In this document: positions 34,037-44,128 of the stretch, in pieces
How the letters are laid out: every line of letters begins with the position of its first letter
How positions within the stretch are numbered: position 1 is the stretch's first letter
Assembly (NCBI GenBank): GCA_002914845.1
Contig: JXTC01000128.1
Location: forward strand, 620,524 to 684,523
Direction: 5' to 3'
DNA from: Trema orientale
Lineage: Eukaryota; Streptophyta; Magnoliopsida; Rosales; Cannabaceae
Length of the DNA stretch: 64,000 nucleotides
Notes under the pieces: model-generated
The model's database searches: none
Told to the model about the DNA's origin: nothing
Seen by the model: only the letters and a program-made list of their open reading frames with translations
Position numbers and translations under genes: made by a program

Positions 34037-36862
34037 ATGGCAGAATCAGCTGTTATCGGCATAGTTAGACCTGTAATTGATAAGTTGTTTCAGCTGCTAT
34101 TCGAAGAAGCAAAGTTGTTCAATAAGGATGTCCATAGAGAAGTCCGGAGTCTAACAGATGAACTGGAGATTATTCAGTGTTTCCTGAAAGAGGCAGAAGA
34201 GAAACGAGAGACGAGCGAGGCCAACGATGGCGTGAAAACTTGGGTGAAACAAGTAAGGGAGGAAGCCTATCATATAGAAGATGTCATGGATTTATACCTT
34301 CTTCATGTGGCACAACACCGTCGTAAACCACAAAATGGATTCGTCGGTTTTGTTCATAAAATAAGTTACTTGATCAAAGTTCAGAGACCCCGATACGACA
34401 TGGCTTCCGAAGTCCAAAATATCAAAGCTTCTCTAATTGAGATCAAGAATAGAGGTGAAATATATGGCTTCAATTCCTTGGAGCTGCAGTCCAGAAGCAA
34501 AGCAACAAACACAGAGAGAAATGACCCTCGATTGGGTTCACTTTTCATTGAAGAAGCTGAACTTGTACGTATCGGTTCAACACAGGACGAAATGATGAGA
34601 TGGATGATCCAAGGAGCATCTGTGCGCTCGGTGGTTACGTTGGTAGGAGCAGGTGGAATTGGTAAGACCACTCTTGCCAGAAAAGTATACGATGATGAAG
34701 TGGTGAGAGGACACTTTGATTGCCGGGCTTGGATAAATGTGTCTCAATCATACAACACGGAGAAGTTACTCTGGATCATGTCCAAGCAACTTTTCGCTGC
34801 TGGTGAATTTACCTCAGGTGATCTTGACACTACAACGGAGGACCTGATTAGTTCTTTGAGGCAATATTTGAAGACAAGAAGGTATGTGGTTATTTTTGAT
34901 GATGTTTGGCAAATAGATTTATGGAGAATTATAAAACATGCTTTGCCAAGTAATCACCAAGGCAGCAGGATTATTGTCACAACACGTAATGATACAATTG
35001 CTGCATTTTGTAAGGAAACATCGAGTGATCTTATCCAAAAGCTACAACCTTGGTCTTTAGAAAATTCTTGGGAATTATTTTGCAAAAAGGCATTCCAAGC
35101 TGAGTTTGGGGGGCATTGTCCCCAAGAGTTAGAGCAATTGTCTCTTAAGATTGTTAGAAAATGTGAAGGCTTACCACTTGTGATAGCAGCAGTTGCTGGT
35201 TTGTTGTCAACCAAAAAGAAGGTTGTGTCTGAATGGCAAAAACTGAGTGATTGTCTTAGATCCGAGTTCGAAACCAATCCTTGCCTTTCTCCTTATTCAA
35301 AAATTCTCTTTCTTAGTTATAAAGACCTGTCATACCAACTCAAATCTTGCTTTTTATATTTTGGTATGTATCCTAAAAACTATTCAGTATCTCAATCTAA
35401 GTTAATAGGAAAGTGGATCACCGAAGGTTTTATTGAAGAAAAGAGAGACAGGACGGTTGAACAAGTTGCTGAAGAATACTTGATTGAGCTTGTAGATAGA
35501 AACTTGGTTCAATCACGGCAAGGTCCTTATGGAGGTAGATATTGTCAAATTCATGACTTGATGCACGACATTATCTTATCAAAGGCCACTGAGTTAGGTT
35601 TCTGCCAAATTTTGGATGAAAATAACTCGAAAATCATAGGAAAAACTCGCCGTCTATCAATCAGAGGCAATAGAGAAAATTTTTTAGGGACTGTAAAAGA
35701 TTCTGGAGTTCGTTCTATTTTGTTCTATGAAGTTGATAAATTGACCAATTCTGTCCTAGTTACTATGTTTGAGAAATTTAAGCTTTTGAAGGTGTTGGAT
35801 TTTACCAAAGTTCATCTTGATTATCTCCCAAAAGAGCTTGGGAACTTGTTCCACTTGACCTATTTGAGTCTGAGAAATACAAAAGTTAAAAAGCTTCCAA
35901 AGTCAATAGGTAAGCTAGAAAACTTAAGAATATTGGATATTAGAAATACCTTGGTTCACAAGCTACCTAAGGAGATTAATAAGCTTCGGCATCTGCGACA
36001 CCTATTAGCTAATTCCCGTGACAATGCAATTGGATATCCTTTGAATGACGTCCGTGGAGTGAGAATACACGAAGGGATTGGAAATTTGGAGGACTTACAA
36101 ACTCTGGTCACCGTGGAAGTAAATCCTGATAGAATTGGCATCTTAAAAGAATTAGAGAAATTGAAGCAGTTAAGGTCATTGGCCATTTCAAATTTGACTC
36201 TAGAATTTGGCAATATTGTTGGCGCTGCTATTGAGAAAATGAACCACCTTGAAAGTTTGGTTCTACAGTCGCTCAATCACGATGAAGTCCTAGATTTACA
36301 ATCAATTTCAACTCCTCATCAACTACGACACCTCGTTGTCATAAGTAGATTGCGAAAGTTGCCCGATTGGATTTCACGACTTGAGAATCTACGTTTATTG
36401 GGTTTAAGTTTCTCAATGTTGACTGATGATCTATTGAAAAGCCTCCATAGTTTGTCTAACTTGGAACATCTGCTGCTCTACAAGGCATACACTGCAGAGC
36501 AACTTCATTTTGAGGTAAGTGGTTTCCCAAAGCTTAGGAGACTTGTTCTAAGAGAGTTGGAAGGACTAGAAGTGGTGAAAATAGAGAAAGGAGCATTGCC
36601 TCTTCTTGAAGAGTTTGAAATCGGGCCAAGCCCACTAATGAAGGAGGTGCCCTCTGACATCCAACACCTACAAAACCTCAGGAGTCTAAAATTCTATGAG
36701 ATGCCAAAGCAATTTGTTGTTGGTATTCAACCTATTGAAGGGCCAGACGATTTGAAGGTTAAGCATGTTCCCTCTGTCCGTTTCAGTTACCGGGTTGAAG
36801 GAAAACGTAACCTGGTCTACAAGCTTGGTGAGCCAGACTTACTAGAACATCTAGAACAGTAG
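34037..36862 (+). CDS. CC-NB-LRR disease-resistance protein, RPM1-like, intact
   Basis: This is a single-exon 941-residue frame. NLRs of this class are cytosolic immune receptors that sense pathogen effectors or their effects and trigger cell death; the NB-ARC acts as an ATP/ADP switch. The coiled-coil domain (1-180) has the EDVID-type motif EDVMD at 81-85. The P-loop GAGGIGKTT is at 204-212, RNBS-A has FDCRAWINVSQS, and kinase-2 VVIFDDVW has Asp 288-289. RNBS-B is SRIIVTTRND, GLPL is at 378-381, and RNBS-D is CFLYFGMYPKNY from 438. The MHD position reads IHD (505-507), a common variant in this class. LRRs fill about 565-900. All switch motifs look functional. It lacks the acidic Ser/Phe/Asp tail of the other three copies and ends LEHLEQ. 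The effector recognised cannot be read from sequence. Confidence 0.93.
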   Translation: MAESAVIGIVRPVIDKLFQLLFEEAKLFNKDVHREVRSLTDELEIIQCFLKEAEEKRETSEANDGVKTWVKQVREEAYHIEDVMDLYLLHVAQHRRKPQNGFVGFVHKISYLIKVQRPRYDMASEVQNIKASLIEIKNRGEIYGFNSLELQSRSKATNTERNDPRLGSLFIEEAELVRIGSTQDEMMRWMIQGASVRSVVTLVGAGGIGKTTLARKVYDDEVVRGHFDCRAWINVSQSYNTEKLLWIMSKQLFAAGEFTSGDLDTTTEDLISSLRQYLKTRRYVVIFDDVWQIDLWRIIKHALPSNHQGSRIIVTTRNDTIAAFCKETSSDLIQKLQPWSLENSWELFCKKAFQAEFGGHCPQELEQLSLKIVRKCEGLPLVIAAVAGLLSTKKKVVSEWQKLSDCLRSEFETNPCLSPYSKILFLSYKDLSYQLKSCFLYFGMYPKNYSVSQSKLIGKWITEGFIEEKRDRTVEQVAEEYLIELVDRNLVQSRQGPYGGRYCQIHDLMHDIILSKATELGFCQILDENNSKIIGKTRRLSIRGNRENFLGTVKDSGVRSILFYEVDKLTNSVLVTMFEKFKLLKVLDFTKVHLDYLPKELGNLFHLTYLSLRNTKVKKLPKSIGKLENLRILDIRNTLVHKLPKEINKLRHLRHLLANSRDNAIGYPLNDVRGVRIHEGIGNLEDLQTLVTVEVNPDRIGILKELEKLKQLRSLAISNLTLEFGNIVGAAIEKMNHLESLVLQSLNHDEVLDLQSISTPHQLRHLVVISRLRKLPDWISRLENLRLLGLSFSMLTDDLLKSLHSLSNLEHLLLYKAYTAEQLHFEVSGFPKLRRLVLRELEGLEVVKIEKGALPLLEEFEIGPSPLMKEVPSDIQHLQNLRSLKFYEMPKQFVVGIQPIEGPDDLKVKHVPSVRFSYRVEGKRNLVYKLGEPDLLEHLEQ

Positions 36863-37201
36863 ACGTAATTGGCCTGCACTTGTACAGGTAATAATCTCGA
36901 ACCCCTTTAAGCCATGTTTATGACTTGATAATCGAAGAGAGTCTTTCATTTTTATCTATAGGAATTATAGGATTCAAGGTACTATTATGTGTATGAATTG
37001 ATAATCTTTCGTTTTGCAATATCATTAATTCTATACTTCTATATTAAAAAAAATAAAGGTTATTGATATCTCAAGATTAGAAGTAACTTAAATGGGAATG
37101 ATGTACATGCACCGTGCTAGCAACTTACCTTGTTTTCTTTTATGAATTCTTCTTGAACTAGTTTTACTTTTCCATTGCGCAATTGTTTTGAGGAAATCTT
37201 A

Positions 37202-37624
37202 GGCTCTGTTTGGAACTTGGATTTTTTGAGGGAAAGAAAAAAAATTTTAAGGAATTTTATTTTCTTTTGTTTGGATTGAAACAAAAAATGATGGAAATTT
37301 TTTTCCAAAAAAGTGAGAGTTTAATTTGATATTATTTTCTAGTATATATAATATTGACACATTAGGACTCCGTTTAGAATCCGGATTTTGGAGGAAAAAA
37401 AAATTACAAGGGAAAAATCATGAAAAAAGAAAGAAAAATACTTTTCTCAAAAGTTTATAGAACTTTATTTTGACACTTTTGGTTATACTTATTAGTGTGT
37501 CAAAGTTTTATATATTATTTTGACACTTTTGGTTATACTTTTCTATCGTTTTTTGTTTCAATCCAAATAAGAGAATATAGAATTTTTTTTCTTTCCCTCC
37601 AAAATCCAAGTTCCAAACGGAGCC
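37202..37624. mobile_element. Tourist/PIF-Harbinger-type MITE with TTA target duplication
   Basis: The left end GGCTCTGTTTGGAACTTGGA matches the complement of the right end (GGCTCCGTTTGGAACTTGGA) almost exactly. TTA flanks both sides (37199-37201 and 37625-37627). No ORF is seen. A further TIR-like start, TTAGGACTCCGTTTAGAATC at 37362-37381, lies inside, so one related copy may be nested in another. Confidence 0.85.
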
Positions 37625-38049
37625 TTAATTATTTCTTTAATTTCCAAATACTGCTTAGGTTTACTTATTTGTTTATTTTTATGTAATGTCTGTAGTTTTT
37701 AATTTGCTTAAACTTGTTTATACCTGAAGACTTGGTATTATTACCGACAACGTTAGGATTCTATGTTGCAACTTTATTTTCTTCTAGAAGTTGTTGTCTG
37801 CATTCCATGAAAATTTGAAGAGGAACATGAATGTTGTAAATCATCTAGCTTTTTTATCAAAATTTCAGGGCGACCACACCGACCTTGTTGTAATTGAGAA
37901 AAACAGAAATCTGGGGACTGTGCACAGTGGTAGAGAAAGTAAAAGGCCATGCACAGATTTATTTCTTCTCCAAAATGAATCCTGTTCCTACTAAGCCTCT
38001 CATTTATGTTTCATCACGCTATATCAGGGAGATGCTTGTTACAAGTTCG

Positions 38050-38125
38050 GATGTTGAAGCTTTATAATCTTCGCGGAAACCCCTCCAAAGTATGGCGAGC
38101 AACTACACTTTGAAGTTGGTGTTAG
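38050..38125 (+). pseudogene. Tiny NLR leucine-rich repeat relic
   Basis: 'tatggcgagcaactacactttgaagttggtg' (about 38091-38122) matches the YxGEQLHFE segment of the genes at 41270 and 45825. The preceding codons give LKLYNLRGNPSK in a nearby frame. It suggests that one more NLR copy once lay here. Confidence 0.45.
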
Positions 38126-38241
38126 GAAAGTCAATTACTTGATTTAAGCATGTTTGATGGACTAAATAAAAAAAATTCTCCTTATATATTCATGGATCTA
38201 AATTTATATTTTCTTTATACAGCTCTGAGTTGTGTTTTCAA

Positions 38242-38242
38242 A

Positions 38243-38269
<27 letters not shown>
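38242..38269. repeat. (ATT)n microsatellite
   Basis: It is a run of about nine ATT units in the NLR spacer. Confidence 0.95.
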
Positions 38270-38273
<4 letters not shown>

Positions 38274-38854
38274 TTTTTGGCTAGTTTAGTAGTTGGATTA
38301 GGTTGGATTGAGAATTGGGTACTAAGTCTGGAGTTTAAATTTTAAATTAGGTTAATTATTTTTATTTTTTTTGTAATAAGCGAAGATTATTAGTTAAGAT
38401 TTACTTAAAAAAATAATTATTATTTTTAAGTGGATAAGGTTAGTGTTAAAACAAAAGGGATCGTAGGGCCTTTGGGGGCAGAGGAGCAACTCTGTATGTG
38501 CTAAGCACACTAAAATGCATTAACCTAAATCTCACCGCCCCAAGTCCGGAAACTCTTCCATCGAATAACAAAAATAAAATAAACAAAAAGAGTGAGAGGT
38601 AAATCAACATTTTATTTTATTTTATTTTTATTTTTTTGCTAAACGACGTGGGAACTCAACTTGCAAAAAGATTGGATAGGATAAAGGCTGATAGTTAGGA
38701 GTCACTCAAGCCTTGGATGGAAATTTCATTTTTGCTCTGCATTATTGAGTCAACAAAGTAAACGGCTACTAGATGCTCTATTCAATACCATTTTCACATC
38801 TCAAGACGACTCAACCAGCTTGTGAGCGAAGCTGTTAGTAGCGAAAGGAGAAAT

Positions 38855-41803
38855 ATGGACTTGGCTGGAGGGAATGAAGCGTCAACGTCTCTCACTTTGG
38901 CACTCGACAAGTTGGTTTCTCTGCTAACCGGAGAAGACAAGTTGCTGAAAGGAGTCGAATTACTAGATGTTCACAGTCTAAGAGACGAATTGGAGCAGCT
39001 CAAGCTCTTCCTCGAACAGGCGCACGTGAGTTCCGAAGATGAGGAACACTTGAACCACTGGTCGAAACAAATCAAGCAAGTGGCTGAACTGATACAAGAT
39101 GTCGTCGATGATTACATTCATAAAGTGTCACAACGACCCCACGAGCGTCCATTCATCAATTTCCTTGGCAAAGCAGGTCGATTGATCGGTACGTTGAACA
39201 GTCGTCCAAATTTGGCTTCTAACATTCGATATATTAAGGCTTTGTTGGTTGAAGTCAAGAAAACTGGTCGTAGATCTAACTTAACAACCACAATTGTTGA
39301 ACGGTATTATCCTCAGTCTGTTTCTCAATTGATCGGTGACTGTTTTGTGGGTTTGGATTTGATAGAAAGGTTAGATGAAGAAGCAGACAAGCGCCCAGTT
39401 ATATCAGTTTTAGGCATTGAGGATCCGGCCGAACTCGATCTTCTGAAGAAAACGGTGAAGAATAGAGCTTTAAGAGAAAACTTTGATTGCCATGCTTGGA
39501 TCGATGCTTCTCAAAAGACCAATATGGCTGAACTACTAAAGATCATGGCGAAGGAGATCTGCACTGCAGAGAAGCAAAATGTGCTTGGAGAAATTGGATC
39601 TGGCATGATGCCGATGGAAGAGTTAGCTTGTATTGTAAGTCGGTATTTGAGATCAAAAAAGTACATGCTTGTCTTTCATGATGTTCGGCCAGTAGAATTT
39701 TGGAAAGATGTGAAAAATGTCCTGCCTAATAATGACAAGGGCAGTAAAATAATCATCACATGGATGAAATTTATTCCTACCTCTGTGGATATCTCATTTG
39801 ACAGATTTCCTGTCTTTCATGAGCCAGAGCCCTTGTCCGAAGCAATATGTTGGGACCTTTTCTGTGGAATAGCATTCCAATACGAGACTGACCAACATTG
39901 TCCTCTGGAGTTGGAGCAACTGTCCCATCAATTTATTAGAATGTGTGAAAGCTCGCCACTTGCAATTGTAGCCACAGCCGAATTGTTGTCTGAGAAGGAG
40001 AAGACAGTGTCAGAGTGGAAAACACTACTTGATAATTTTAGTTCTGAGGTCGAATCCAATTTCCACCAAACAGGTGCGTCAAAAATCCTCTTATGTAGTT
40101 ACCTTGATCTACCTCCCCAACTAAAGTTATGTTTCTTGTATTTTAGCATCTTTCCTAAACACTATTTGATCCCTTATGAAAAGTTGTACAAACTATGGAT
40201 TGCTGAGGGCTTTGTACAAAAAAAGAGGGGAAAGACACTAGAAATGGTTGCTGAAGAGTACCTAAATGAGCTCATCACTAGAAACCTGGTTCAAGCATCA
40301 CAAGGGTTTTATGATTTAGAGAAATTTTGCCGTGTCCATAGCTTGGTCCATGAGATTGCCGTACAGAAGGCTGATGAATTAAGTTTCTGTCGAATATGGG
40401 ATGGTAAGAAATCAAGACTTACAGGAAAAATTTGTCGCCTATCGGTTTGTAATCATGATGTGGCAAATTATTCAGACACCAATGAAGACTCTCAGATTTG
40501 TTCTGTTTTTCTTTCCAATATTGGTGCTCTGGACAAGTCTTTTATGGTTACTTTGTTTGAGAAATGTAAGTTCTTGACTTTGTTGGATTTTGAAAATGTT
40601 CCACTTGACCATATCCCATATGAACTGGGGAATTTGTTCCACCTCAAGTACTTAAGTTTTAAGAATACAAAAGTGAAGAAGCTTCCAAAATCTGTGGGCA
40701 AGCTACACAATCTACAGACTTTGGATCTTAGAAATACCTTGCTAACTGAGCTACCGTTTGAGATCAATAAGCTTCAGAATCTTAGACACCTTTTAGCTAG
40801 TGGTTATAAGAACAAGATTAGTTCAGATTCAACTCAAGGTGTGAGAATTTACAAAGGGATTGGGAATTTGGAGAACCTACAAACACTAATGACGGTGGAC
40901 GCACATCTTACCGGCATTAGTCTCATCAAGGACGTACAGAAGTTGAGGCAAATGAGAAGGTTGGGCATCTCAAGATTGACTGCAGAAGTTTCAAGTGCTG
41001 TGTGCACCTATATTAATAATATGAGCCACCTTGAATCTCTAAGTTTGCACTCAGCAGAAGATAATGAAATTTTGAATTTACATACCATTTCATCACCACT
41101 ACTTTTTCTGCAACGTCTAGTTTTGAAGGGCCAATTACAGAAGTTGCCAGATTGTTTTTCGAGGCTTCAAAATCTGAGCATTTTGTGCTTAAGTTTCTCA
41201 AGGTTGAGTATTGACCATTTAGACTACCTCAGTCGATTGCGTAATTTAGTCTCTCTTTGGCTCTACCGAGCATATGATGGAGAGCAACTCCATTTTGTGG
41301 AAGGTGGTTTTCCAAAACTCAAGCTCCTTGTTCTAAGAGAGTTGCTTGGACTAAAGGTGGTGGAAATAGGAAAAGGCTCCTTGCCTCATCTTGAAGAGTT
41401 AAGGATTGGATCCAGCCCGCTTTTGAATGAGGTCCCCTCTGGCATCCAACACCTAACGAATCTCAAAGTTGTTGCAAATTATGACATGCCAAGTGAATAT
41501 GTGTTCAAAATGCAACCAGATGGAGGCTCTGACTATTCGAAAGTGGAGCACTTACCGTCTGTCCTTTTCTGGTACAAAGTCGACGGAAGACGTTACATAT
41601 TATTCAAGCTTGGTGAGCCAGAATTGTTGGACCATTTGCAGGGTTTAGACTCAAACATTAATGTTGTTGCACAGCATGATGTTCGGTTGAGTTTCTATTA
41701 CAGTGATGATGAAGAAGACTCGGCCTCAATATGGAATGATGTCAATCGGTTTAGTTTCTCCAGTGATCGGGTTAGCTTCTTCAGTGATGATATTGAAGAC
41801 TGA
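38855..41803 (+). CDS. NLR-like protein with a degenerate NB-ARC domain, full-length open frame
   Basis: The frame is 982 residues without a stop or shift. The start is set at the ATG at 38855 (MDLAGG...), because the neighbour at 44129 starts with the same MDLAG; the frame is open 11 codons further up but without an ATG. The CC domain is kept (IQDVVDDY at the EDVID position). In the NB-ARC the key residues are gone. The P-loop position reads GIEDPAELDLLKK (187-199), with no GKT/S. Kinase-2 is LVFHDVR (His 275 for the first Asp). RNBS-B has lost its TR, GLPL reads SSPL (366-369), and MHD reads VHS (494-496). RNBS-D (KLCFLYFSIFPKHYLI) and LRRs (about 575-900) look normal. A tail (932-982) is rich in Asp, Glu and Ser and ends SFFSDDIED. 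ATP binding is unlikely. It may be a decoy, a partner of another NLR, or an early pseudogene. Confidence 0.85.
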   Translation: MDLAGGNEASTSLTLALDKLVSLLTGEDKLLKGVELLDVHSLRDELEQLKLFLEQAHVSSEDEEHLNHWSKQIKQVAELIQDVVDDYIHKVSQRPHERPFINFLGKAGRLIGTLNSRPNLASNIRYIKALLVEVKKTGRRSNLTTTIVERYYPQSVSQLIGDCFVGLDLIERLDEEADKRPVISVLGIEDPAELDLLKKTVKNRALRENFDCHAWIDASQKTNMAELLKIMAKEICTAEKQNVLGEIGSGMMPMEELACIVSRYLRSKKYMLVFHDVRPVEFWKDVKNVLPNNDKGSKIIITWMKFIPTSVDISFDRFPVFHEPEPLSEAICWDLFCGIAFQYETDQHCPLELEQLSHQFIRMCESSPLAIVATAELLSEKEKTVSEWKTLLDNFSSEVESNFHQTGASKILLCSYLDLPPQLKLCFLYFSIFPKHYLIPYEKLYKLWIAEGFVQKKRGKTLEMVAEEYLNELITRNLVQASQGFYDLEKFCRVHSLVHEIAVQKADELSFCRIWDGKKSRLTGKICRLSVCNHDVANYSDTNEDSQICSVFLSNIGALDKSFMVTLFEKCKFLTLLDFENVPLDHIPYELGNLFHLKYLSFKNTKVKKLPKSVGKLHNLQTLDLRNTLLTELPFEINKLQNLRHLLASGYKNKISSDSTQGVRIYKGIGNLENLQTLMTVDAHLTGISLIKDVQKLRQMRRLGISRLTAEVSSAVCTYINNMSHLESLSLHSAEDNEILNLHTISSPLLFLQRLVLKGQLQKLPDCFSRLQNLSILCLSFSRLSIDHLDYLSRLRNLVSLWLYRAYDGEQLHFVEGGFPKLKLLVLRELLGLKVVEIGKGSLPHLEELRIGSSPLLNEVPSGIQHLTNLKVVANYDMPSEYVFKMQPDGGSDYSKVEHLPSVLFWYKVDGRRYILFKLGEPELLDHLQGLDSNINVVAQHDVRLSFYYSDDEEDSASIWNDVNRFSFSSDRVSFFSDDIED

Positions 41804-43020
41804 TTAAAGATTTTCAGGTTTGTTCTATGTCCTTTCTTTAGAGCAAGCATTTGATACTTTTATTTTTCTTTCTATCCCTATTTTCATTTTGAGGGCCTTG
41901 TTACCGTGGTTCATTTTTGTTAGTACCTAATGTTCTGTCGTTTTCCTTTCTGAGAATTTTATTTTATTTATGGAAAATGGTTGGAAATATAACCACATCC
42001 TTCCAAATTAATTCTGTACTCAGTATTCAGTGGAATATAACAATACTTAATAAGGTGCGTCTACAGTAGGGACGTCTCTGCGTAGGGCCCTGTCTATACA
42101 CCGTTTGATGGGAATCTGTGTATAAACAGATTTTCCACATATTCTTGTTATTCCCCATAGATTCCCATCAAACGGTGTATAAAAGGTGGCCCTACATAAG
42201 GGCGCCCCTACTGTAGCCCGCCCGTACTTAATATATTTGCTAATTTGCAATTTTCATTTGTTGGTTGACTGTCTTTCTCATTTCCTAGCTGTTTGGAGGA
42301 TAGCTTCAAAATTGTAACAAATTAAATTAGCCTTCATATCCTTTAGATTGAAATTTTTTTATGTCACTCCTTCCAATTTAAAGGTTTTTCGACGTGACAG
42401 GTTATGCATCTCTGAGGTTTGAGTGGTAGTTGGTTACTGATCAATCTGTAAGGCTGCTCTGCTTTCTTTCACATAATAAACATATTAATCTTTTTGCAGC
42501 TCTTTCAAATCATACCACACCCTCTTACTGACATCATGCCTTTTTCTTTCATTGTAGATGTAAGGAAGGCTCATATTCGTGACCATAATACCTCATATAT
42601 AACTTAATGGTCAAGAAGCTGGAGTCATTTTCTTGACTGGATCATCCCTATCAAGTATGCAGCTTAATTTATTTCCCGTATGAATGCAATAGGCAGTTGA
42701 TGCCGCTCTTAAATTTGCTTTGTTATTCTTCTGTATTATTTCATGCTTGTCAGACAACTCTGGCGACGATACTAGCGGAAAATGGAAATAAATGTGTTGA
42801 TGTGATTATGTGGATCTTATGAAGTTCACCTTGTTTTCATTTATGGTTTCTGTTTGTAACGTTTCTGTTACTGAGTGTGGTTAATTTTGCATTTGCTTGA
42901 TTTGTGGCTAATGCTTTAGCTCTTTCTATGCAAGTGACTAACTATATATGCTGCTTTTTTGATCATTTTCTGAGAGAGTATATGAAGTAATTTTGTGTTT
43001 ATACATCATATTGCCGTATC
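41804..43020 (+). other. 3' flank of the 38.9-kb gene, shared with the other copies
   Basis: It aligns with 46355-47500 and with the split flank of copy A. It starts just after TGA with a conserved (T/C)AG|GTT(T/C)(G/A)TT string, then 'agagcaa.catttga'. Further on come the GACAG|GTTATGCATCTC acceptor-like site (near 42400) and CT|GTAAG donors (near 42448). It is probably a spliced 3' UTR. It is interrupted by one MITE (next entry). Confidence 0.65.
42053..42224. mobile_element. 172-bp MITE with 9-bp target duplication (Mutator type)
   Basis: TACTTAATA flanks both ends (42044-42052 and 42225-42233). The ends are long imperfect inverted repeats of about 65-70 bp, sharing CTACAGTAGGG, GTAGGGCC and ATACACCGTTTGATGGGAAT. 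The homologous position in the other copies is empty (TACTTGATA once, near 46600 and 10210), which proves insertion after duplication. A 9-bp duplication with long TIRs is typical of Mutator-like elements. The near-perfect foldback could make a hairpin RNA. Confidence 0.9.
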
Positions 43021-43396
43021 AAATTCGTTTTAAAAAACAAAGACTGGTGTTTTACTTTGGAGCCATTTAAAACTCTACAAAATGTTGGAAGTCTCTTTAT
43101 CATAAAATTGGAGCCCTCTAAACTATCAGTTTATTCTATACATTTCTTATATAATAAGTTTTATTATGTCGTACTTAAATTTCTGGGTTATTTTAAACTA
43201 CTTACTCGTATGTTTTAGAATCCTCTGCTGCTATAGTCAAGACACATTTAAAAATATTAGAATTTTTTTTTTTACTGATCTGGCTTTGGAAAACGCTTAC
43301 TGTGGTTAACAGGGAAGAAAATCACAACAAACAGAGAGGCACTCATGCTGAATTATTCCTATCACACCCCCAAAAAATATAAAAAATAAAAATTTT

Positions 43397-43552
43397 ACAA
43401 TATGCAGAGGGAAAGTCAAAAACAAGTTAAGCCGTTGTTTTTGTCCCAAAAAAAGGAGAGAGAAAAGTTAAGCCATTGTTTACAATATGCAGAGGGAAAG
43501 TAAAAACAAGTTAAGCCATTGTTTTTGTCCCAAAAAAAGGAGAGAGAAAAGT
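43397..43552. repeat. 85-bp tandem duplication upstream of the 44.1-kb gene
   Basis: The 'acaatatgcagagggaaagt...ggagagagaaaagtt' unit occurs at 43397-43481 and again from 43482 to about 43552. The copies differ at only a few bases, so the duplication is recent. Confidence 0.9.
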
Positions 43553-44128
43553 TCCGATGAAAATAAAATAAAAATAAAAATAAAAACAAATGCAATTAAG
43601 ATGTAAGAAAAGAAAAGAAACCACTCTATTACTCTAACGAGAGGAAGTCAAAAGGAGTCCACAAAGTAAGCAGCACTAAAGTTTTTAAGTTTTGGGAATG
43701 AGCACTAAGGATATAGTAAAAGTTTTATGTTCTTGCATTCAAAGTTCTAGCATCTTGCAACTCAAAAAAGGAAATACCATTGTGAGAGTTGGTGCAGAGG
43801 AGAAGCTTTGTCTCAAAACAGGAAGAAGGTTTCTTATGTCCTTACTACTGACCCACGACGTAAGAAAGTTGTTTTCATCAGATTCTCAGACTCACCAAGA
43901 AAAAGAGAACTTAAAACAATAAATAATTAATTAATTAAATGGTAGGCGGCAGGAGAAAAACAATAAAGTTACAAGAAAAAGTTTTAGGTAGGAGATCTCA
44001 CCGAAGCTGATTAGTTTTGGATTTTCCACAACGAACCAGATTGCTAAAATAATCTATTACTCCATTTTCACATTTGAACGGCTAAACCTTGTGATTGTCA
44101 TAGATTGACTCCGCAATCAGGAGGAGAA
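43553..44128. other. Upstream region of the 44.1-kb gene
   Basis: No convincing gene is seen. A 76-codon frame at 43692-43922 has no recognisable motif and is not called. The last ~100 bp ('actccattttcacatttga...') resemble the region just before 38855 ('accattttcacatctcaaga'), so the two promoters are related. Confidence 0.5.

Larger units (their letters stand above)
36863..38854. other. Spacer between NLR genes
   Basis: No gene is present. It holds a TTA-flanked MITE (37202-37624), a scrap of LRR coding sequence near 38050-38125 and an (ATT)n microsatellite. The ~150 bp before 38855 presumably carry the leader of the next gene. Confidence 0.6.

Noticed and set aside
38822..38854. Upstream extension of the 38.9-kb NLR frame
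   Set aside because: The extra 11 codons begin with GTG; the sister gene starts at MDLAG, so ATG 38855 was chosen. The same reasoning set ATG 44129 and ATG 49407.
43692..43922. 76-codon plus frame upstream of the 44.1-kb NLR
   Set aside because: No family resemblance and no matching frame upstream of the sister gene; probably leader or chance.
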